Positions 7,901 through 11,154 of a stretch of 11,154 bases of DNA are shown one piece after another; within the stretch, counting starts at the first letter, position 1; each line of letters begins with the position of its first letter. The stretch is from Gammaproteobacteria bacterium (GTDB lineage Bacteria > Pseudomonadota > Gammaproteobacteria > Pseudomonadales > Pseudohongiellaceae), in NCBI GenBank assembly GCA_016762995.1, contig JAESUT010000153.1:1681-12834 (forward strand), read 5' to 3'. The notes below the pieces were generated by a model. The model searched no databases, was not told the DNA's origin, and was given only the letters and a program-made list of their open reading frames with translations. Position numbers and translations under genes: made by a program.

Positions 7901-8857
7901 TAGTTTCGTCGCGGTTGCACGAATTTCTCGTTCGCTGCTGAGAAACACCAAAATGTCTCCGCTTGACGAGCCCTTTTGCGTATCGCTCTTAATAATTCCC
8001 TCGACCGCTTTGATTATGCCATCTATCTGTAGATCGTCATCGATCTGCTCTGTTGAGTTCTCCACGAGAGGCGCATACCGAGTCTCGACTGGATAGGTTC
8101 TGCCGGAAACCGCCACGATTGGTGCATTGTTAAAATGTGTGGAAAATTTCTCAACATCGATCGTAGCCGAAGTGATAATCAACTTAAGATCTTTACGCTT
8201 GTGTAATAGCTGTTTAAGGTAGCCGAGCAGGAAATCGATATTGAGTGAACGCTCATGCGCCTCATCGATGATTAGCACTTCATATTTATTCAGGAATTTG
8301 TCTTGTTGAATTTCAGCGAGCAAAATACCGTCGGTCATTAACTTAAGAAAGCTCTGCTCACTCGTATTATCCTTGAAACGAATTTGCGAACCGACTCCAG
8401 CGCCAACCTCTACTCCCAACTCATCGGCGATTCGATTGGCAACTGACAATGCGGCCAAGCGCCGGGGTTGGGTGTGACCAATAAGGCCGCGTATGCCAAA
8501 CCCAGCTTCCAGGCAGATCTTCGGTAGTTGAGTGGTCTTTCCTGAGCCGGTATCTCCAGCGACGATTAGCACTTGGTGCTGACTGAGTAATTCTACAATT
8601 TCCACTGCACGGGCGCTGACTGGGAGGTTTTCTGGATAGGCAATCTTCACCGGAATCGCTGCGCGTCTTAAGTCACAGGCACGCTGAGATTTTTCGATCG
8701 CAACGTTGAGAGCCGTTGCAGAAGACTTCAGATCCTTCTCTGGCAAATTATCACGCTCGATTTTTCTTAAGGCATTCCGCAACTGAAAAACATCTGCGAG
8801 CTGACATGTATCGAGCTTCTGCTTCAACGAATCTAACAAGATTTTCTGCTTTTGCAT
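4913..8857 (-). CDS. hrpA: ATP-dependent RNA helicase HrpA (DEAH box)
   Basis: DExH-box RNA helicase; the E. coli protein acts in mRNA processing and in rescue of stalled or collided ribosomes. Counting from the ATG at 8857 it has 1314 residues, close to E. coli HrpA (about 1300). Motifs in order: Walker A GDTGSGKT (101-108), HTQPRR (128-133), DEAH (198-201), SAT (230-232), and motif VI QRKGRCGR (404-411). HA2 and OB-like regions follow (NLASVILRM onward), then the long HrpA-specific C-terminal region ending in RWMLEEFRVSVFAQKLGT, as in E. coli. The frame stays open upstream to a TTG at 8938, but that would overlap fadD by 41 nt. The ATG start gives an N-terminus (MQKQKILLDSLKQKL) that aligns with E. 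coli; a GTG at 8878 is a second option. No candidate has a good ribosome site, so coupling to fadD translation is plausible. Confidence 0.96.
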   Translation of the reverse strand: MQKQKILLDSLKQKLDTCQLADVFQLRNALRKIERDNLPEKDLKSSATALNVAIEKSQRACDLRRAAIPVKIAYPENLPVSARAVEIVELLSQHQVLIVAGDTGSGKTTQLPKICLEAGFGIRGLIGHTQPRRLAALSVANRIADELGVEVGAGVGSQIRFKDNTSEQSFLKLMTDGILLAEIQQDKFLNKYEVLIIDEAHERSLNIDFLLGYLKQLLHKRKDLKLIITSATIDVEKFSTHFNNAPIVAVSGRTYPVETRYAPLVENSTEQIDDDLQIDGIIKAVEGIIKSDTQKGSSSGDILVFLSSEREIRATATKLRKQKYRDVEILPLYGRLRYSEQIKIFKPARGRKIVLATNVAETSITVPGINTVIDTGLARISRYSLQSKVQRLPIEAISQASANQRKGRCGRMADGVCIRLYAESDFDSRPEFTDPEVMRTNLASVILRMKHLRLGEIEQFPFLDAPESKAINEGMKLLIELDALSNSRQLTDSGRKMAVLPVDPRYARMLITASTQNCLRELQIVVSALSIQDPREISSENRQQAMQQLAEFNHEDSDFLSLVKLWDDYEKKRQDLNQGQLRKHCKKYFLSYMRMREWREVHHQLLLSCQKIGLRMNSEAGDYEAIHKCLISGSLNQIAKRLEGRNYRGNRNKTFSLFSTSVLASKGAKWIVSGEQIETSQTFATSAAKIQPEWIEEMALHLVKREYFEPHWSKKRQQVMAYEKVQLYGLVIIEKGLLSYSKIDPKTSRALFIQEGLIAGEVSTRLKVYQQNRELLASLAKQEEKMRRPDLLVADRDVAAFYEQRLPETVCSTRDLEAWVRKQGESAEKSLLMTIDNLIGSDDAMDVLHSFPDAAAVYKNNLRLDYVFEPGSKTDGATLEVPVEMVGQLQQADLDWAVPGNLAEKCTALIKGLPKSRRKNFIPVNAFVAEACQQMSSKDGDIIAALLSQIRNLKGLELDRQEFEQIELPAHLNTKIRVIQGSKKEIAFASSIREVREQLQQQGLLENGENSFVSGDAHHRHGVDSGYNHSLEGSGAKDWIFEDLPEQIEIGDSLKLIRFPALVDEGETVGVRLFSDKFLAQQKHKQGLVKLYQLRSIQQHNQLKKRFLRLADTLVLKAPFPLGQLTLDAALISYIAAFDLDDSMPRSKDEFEQRLNAGKSKVLTLTEKIESLFVEVINQHYEISRVLSTLKEGALAYVVEDIESQLDSLLHEGFLSETGLVWFTQYPRYLKAILMRLIKAPHMGDKDRLNTELLSQYQIRYRKLQAKAASNNKEELLRLRWMLEEFRVSVFAQKLGTHIPVSEKRLDKQIEKIL

Positions 8858-8897
8858 TTTGACTAGGGTTTGCTGCACTATTGGTATAAAGACTCGG

Positions 8898-10541
8898 CTA
8901 GATTTTTTTACGCAATTCTCGATGTAAAATTTTCCCAATTATTGATTTAGGAATGCCTTCGATAAGGACAAATTCACGAGGCAACTTGTACGCCGTCAGC
9001 CCTTCCTTGCAATGTGCTCGCACAGATTCTATATCGACATCTTTTTGGCTAGGCACAACAAATAGCCTGATCGACTCACCGGTTTTTTCTGACGGAATTC
9101 CCACCGCAGCGCATTCCAAAACATCCGGATGCCGGTTGACCCAGTCTTCGATTTCATTAGGAAAAACATTAAAGCCAGAGACAAGAATCATGTCTTTTTT
9201 CCGATCGACGATCGAGACATAGCCATCATCACTGATTTCCACATAGTCGCCGGTCTTGAACCAACCGTCAGTGGTCAGCGCCTCTGCCGTCTCTTCCTCG
9301 TGTTGCCAATAACCCTGCATCACTTGCGGCCCGCGAACCCAAAGCTCGCCGCGCTCACCTGTTGCAACCTCAACACCCTCATCGCTCATGACCTTTGTTT
9401 CGGTCTCAGGCACAACAGGCCCTACAGTACCAGCACGCTCTTTGCCAGGAATAGTAATAGCAACAACCGGAGAACATTCCGTTAAACCGTAGCCCTCGTA
9501 GATTGGACTACCCGTCGCCTTGGTCCATTCTTCACTAACGGAGGTCGTCGTGGCCATGCCACCTGCCCCGCAAAATTTCATGGCGCTAAAATCGATACTA
9601 GAAAAATTTTCGTGCCGCAGTAAAGCAAGATACAAGGTGTTAATACCTACAAGGCCAGTGATCGATCTTTCCTTGAACAGCTTAATTAGTCCGGCAATGT
9701 CTCTAGGATTCGCCACCAAAATACTGTGATTTCCCCCGTAGGGAATCATCAAACAGTGCAGTAGAAATGCGTAGCTGTGATACATCGGCAGCGGAGCTAG
9801 GATGCTTTCAATCCTATCCTCGATTACGCTAAGGCAGCGAGAACGTAGCTGCATCATATTCGCAATTAAATTATTGTGGCTCAGCATGGCGCCCTTCGCA
9901 AAACCAGTCGTGCCCCCCGTATATAAGATCAAGGCAATGTCATCGCCCTGGCCCGCTTCGGGGTAGTCGAATTTGGGTACGACCGCATTAATTACTGTTT
10001 GGAAATCTATCGTGTTGTTCAGCGAGTAAGCCGGAACTAATTTGCGTATGTATTTCATAGCAAAATTAATTAAATGACGTTTGAAGGGCTTTTGAACATC
10101 GCCCAACTGAGTCACGATAACCGTTTCGATTGCGGTTTCAGGCAATATCTTTTCTAACTTGTCACAGAAGTTAGCCAGTATCACAATACCTGTAACACCC
10201 GAGTCCTTGAACTGATGAACCATCTCTTGGGCTGTATACAGAGGGTTCGTATTAACTACTATTAAGCCGGCTCGAGTCGCACCATAGAAAGCGATAGGAA
10301 ACTGAAGAATATTCGGTAGTTGAATCGCGATCCTATCGCCAGGCTTCAGATTCGTTTGAGTAATCAGATAGTGTGCGAAGCGATCGCTTAATTCATTTAC
10401 CTCACTGTAATCTAGAGTTCTTCCAAAACTTGTGAACGCTGGCAATTGCGCGTGTTCACTACAGAAGTAATCGATTACTTGCGATAGCTTTGAAAACTTT
10501 TCAGGACGCAATTCTTCGCTAAGCTTCTCGATCATAGTCAT
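8898..10541 (-). CDS. fadD: Long-chain fatty acid--CoA ligase (FadD-type)
   Basis: Activates long-chain fatty acids to acyl-CoA through an acyl-AMP intermediate, feeding beta-oxidation or lipid synthesis; FadD enzymes work at the cytoplasmic face of the inner membrane. The 547-residue length is normal. ANL-superfamily motifs are all present: NTNPLYTAQE (97-106), the P-loop YTGGTTGFAKG (207-217), the adenylate motif YGLTE (351-355), the FACS signature GWFKTGDYVEISDDG (426-440) with Asp432 and Arg447 in VDRKKD, and the C-terminal catalytic Lys537 in SIIGKILHREL. Substrate chain length cannot be read from sequence; medium-chain activity is possible. The ATG shares one base with the stop of the upstream VWA gene (TAATG), indicating translational coupling. 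hrpA follows about 40 nt downstream. A fadD-hrpA neighbourhood is, as I recall, also found in Pseudomonas. Confidence 0.95.
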   Translation of the reverse strand: MTMIEKLSEELRPEKFSKLSQVIDYFCSEHAQLPAFTSFGRTLDYSEVNELSDRFAHYLITQTNLKPGDRIAIQLPNILQFPIAFYGATRAGLIVVNTNPLYTAQEMVHQFKDSGVTGIVILANFCDKLEKILPETAIETVIVTQLGDVQKPFKRHLINFAMKYIRKLVPAYSLNNTIDFQTVINAVVPKFDYPEAGQGDDIALILYTGGTTGFAKGAMLSHNNLIANMMQLRSRCLSVIEDRIESILAPLPMYHSYAFLLHCLMIPYGGNHSILVANPRDIAGLIKLFKERSITGLVGINTLYLALLRHENFSSIDFSAMKFCGAGGMATTTSVSEEWTKATGSPIYEGYGLTECSPVVAITIPGKERAGTVGPVVPETETKVMSDEGVEVATGERGELWVRGPQVMQGYWQHEEETAEALTTDGWFKTGDYVEISDDGYVSIVDRKKDMILVSGFNVFPNEIEDWVNRHPDVLECAAVGIPSEKTGESIRLFVVPSQKDVDIESVRAHCKEGLTAYKLPREFVLIEGIPKSIIGKILHRELRKKI

Positions 10542-11154
10542 TACTTCGTCAACAGGGTCATGGCTTCTTCCAGGCCCTTAACAGAAAGAGGAAACATTCG
10601 ATCTTCTACGAGTTCTCTGACCACTTGTATCGAGTAACTATGCTCCCAATATTCTTCAGGAGTTGGGTTAATCCAGACAATATTATCGAACACATCTGTG
10701 AGTCGTTTTATCCACACCGCACCGGCCTCATCGTTATAGTGCTCGATACTACCTCCGACGTGAGTTACCTCGTAAGGCGCCATAGTAGCATCTCCTACGA
10801 ATATGACTTTGTAGTCCTTTGCGTACTTATGCAGTATGTCAAATGTCGATGTCGTCTCCGCGTGACGCCTAATACTCTTTGTCCATACCGATTCGTAGAT
10901 GAAGTTGTGGAAATAAAAATATTTAAGATGTTTGAATTCTGTGCGTGCGGCGGAAAACAATTCCTCGCATAACTTAACGTGCGGGTCCATTGATCCACCC
11001 ACATCGAAAAACAGCAAGACCTTCACCGAGTTGTGGCGTTCCGGCACCATCTTAATGTCGAGGAGCCCGGCATTTTTAGCGGTCGATAAGATGGTGTCGT
11101 TAATATCCAGCTCTTCCTCCGCACCGGTTCGTGCAAATTTACGTAGGCGACGCA
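10541..11154 (-). CDS. VWA-domain protein, CoxE-like (5' end outside window)
   Basis: The frame runs open to the window edge (34 further residues upstream of the internal ATG at 11050), so this is the C-terminal ~203 residues of a longer protein. It matches the VWA family often annotated as CoxE-like (COG3825 type). A linker GAEEELDINDTILSTAKNAG precedes the VWA fold. The MIDAS-like metal site appears as DVGGS within VLLFFDVGGSMD, with Gly at the first Ser of the usual DxSxS. Further conserved stretches are AARTEFKHLKYFYFHN, KVIFVGDATMAPYE and GAVWIKRLTDVFDNIVWINP. Such proteins usually pair with a MoxR-type AAA+ ATPase and are thought to act as chaperone-like partners in complex assembly or metal insertion; no MoxR gene is visible, but it could lie just beyond the edge. 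No signal peptide can be assessed. It ends in a one-base overlap with fadD. Confidence 0.88.
   Translation of the reverse strand, partial: RRLRKFARTGAEEELDINDTILSTAKNAGLLDIKMVPERHNSVKVLLFFDVGGSMDPHVKLCEELFSAARTEFKHLKYFYFHNFIYESVWTKSIRRHAETTSTFDILHKYAKDYKVIFVGDATMAPYEVTHVGGSIEHYNDEAGAVWIKRLTDVFDNIVWINPTPEEYWEHSYSIQVVRELVEDRMFPLSVKGLEEAMTLLTK

Noticed and set aside
9129-9485. 118-codon plus-strand frame within fadD
   Set aside because: It is antisense to the FACS signature region of fadD, with no independent coding evidence.
10625-10972. 115-codon plus-strand frame opposite the VWA gene
   Set aside because: The minus strand here encodes conserved VWA motifs; the plus-strand frame is Cys-rich noise.

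Overview
The window reads as ordinary chromosomal backbone of a gammaproteobacterium, probably marine or Pseudomonas/Cellvibrionales-like. The basis is a hexameric-type citrate synthase, a glutamyl-tRNA synthetase (493 aa) that resembles the Pseudomonas form, a tRNA-Ala beside gltX, a DusA, a full-length HrpA next to a FadD-type acyl-CoA ligase, and an MlaA outer-membrane protein. Base composition is moderate and looks even throughout. I see no mobile element, CRISPR array, prophage or toxin-antitoxin module.

Layout. (1) Bases 1-581 hold the 3' part of gltA on the plus strand, closed by a strong hairpin terminator. (2) On the minus strand, tRNA-Ala(GGC) has its own near-consensus promoter in the gap after gltX. 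(3) gltX (minus) and dusA (plus) diverge from a 227-bp intergenic region. That region holds a perfect -10 box for gltX, a plausible dusA promoter and a tandem 11-mer in the gltX leader. (4) dusA is followed 41 bp later by a small TerB-fold gene that is probably co-transcribed. (5) These converge on a long minus-strand block transcribed right to left: a VWA/CoxE-like gene (5' end outside the window), fadD, hrpA and mlaA. The spacings are a 1-nt stop/start overlap (VWA-fadD), about 40 nt (fadD-hrpA, preferred start) and 32 nt (hrpA-mlaA), so the block is a likely operon.

Functional picture. The left half serves central carbon entry (citrate synthase) and translation (Glu-tRNA charging, tRNA-Ala, dihydrouridine modification of tRNA). 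The right half combines fatty-acid activation (FadD), outer-membrane lipid asymmetry (MlaA), RNA processing or ribosome rescue (HrpA) and a VWA protein that in other genomes usually partners a MoxR-type ATPase. The link between these four is positional only.

I found no convincing unknown system. The items most worth a second look are an MlaA whose signal peptide lacks a lipobox, the one-base coupling of a VWA gene to fadD, and the repeat-bearing gltX leader with very short ORFs. No gene-free stretch exceeds 300 bases.
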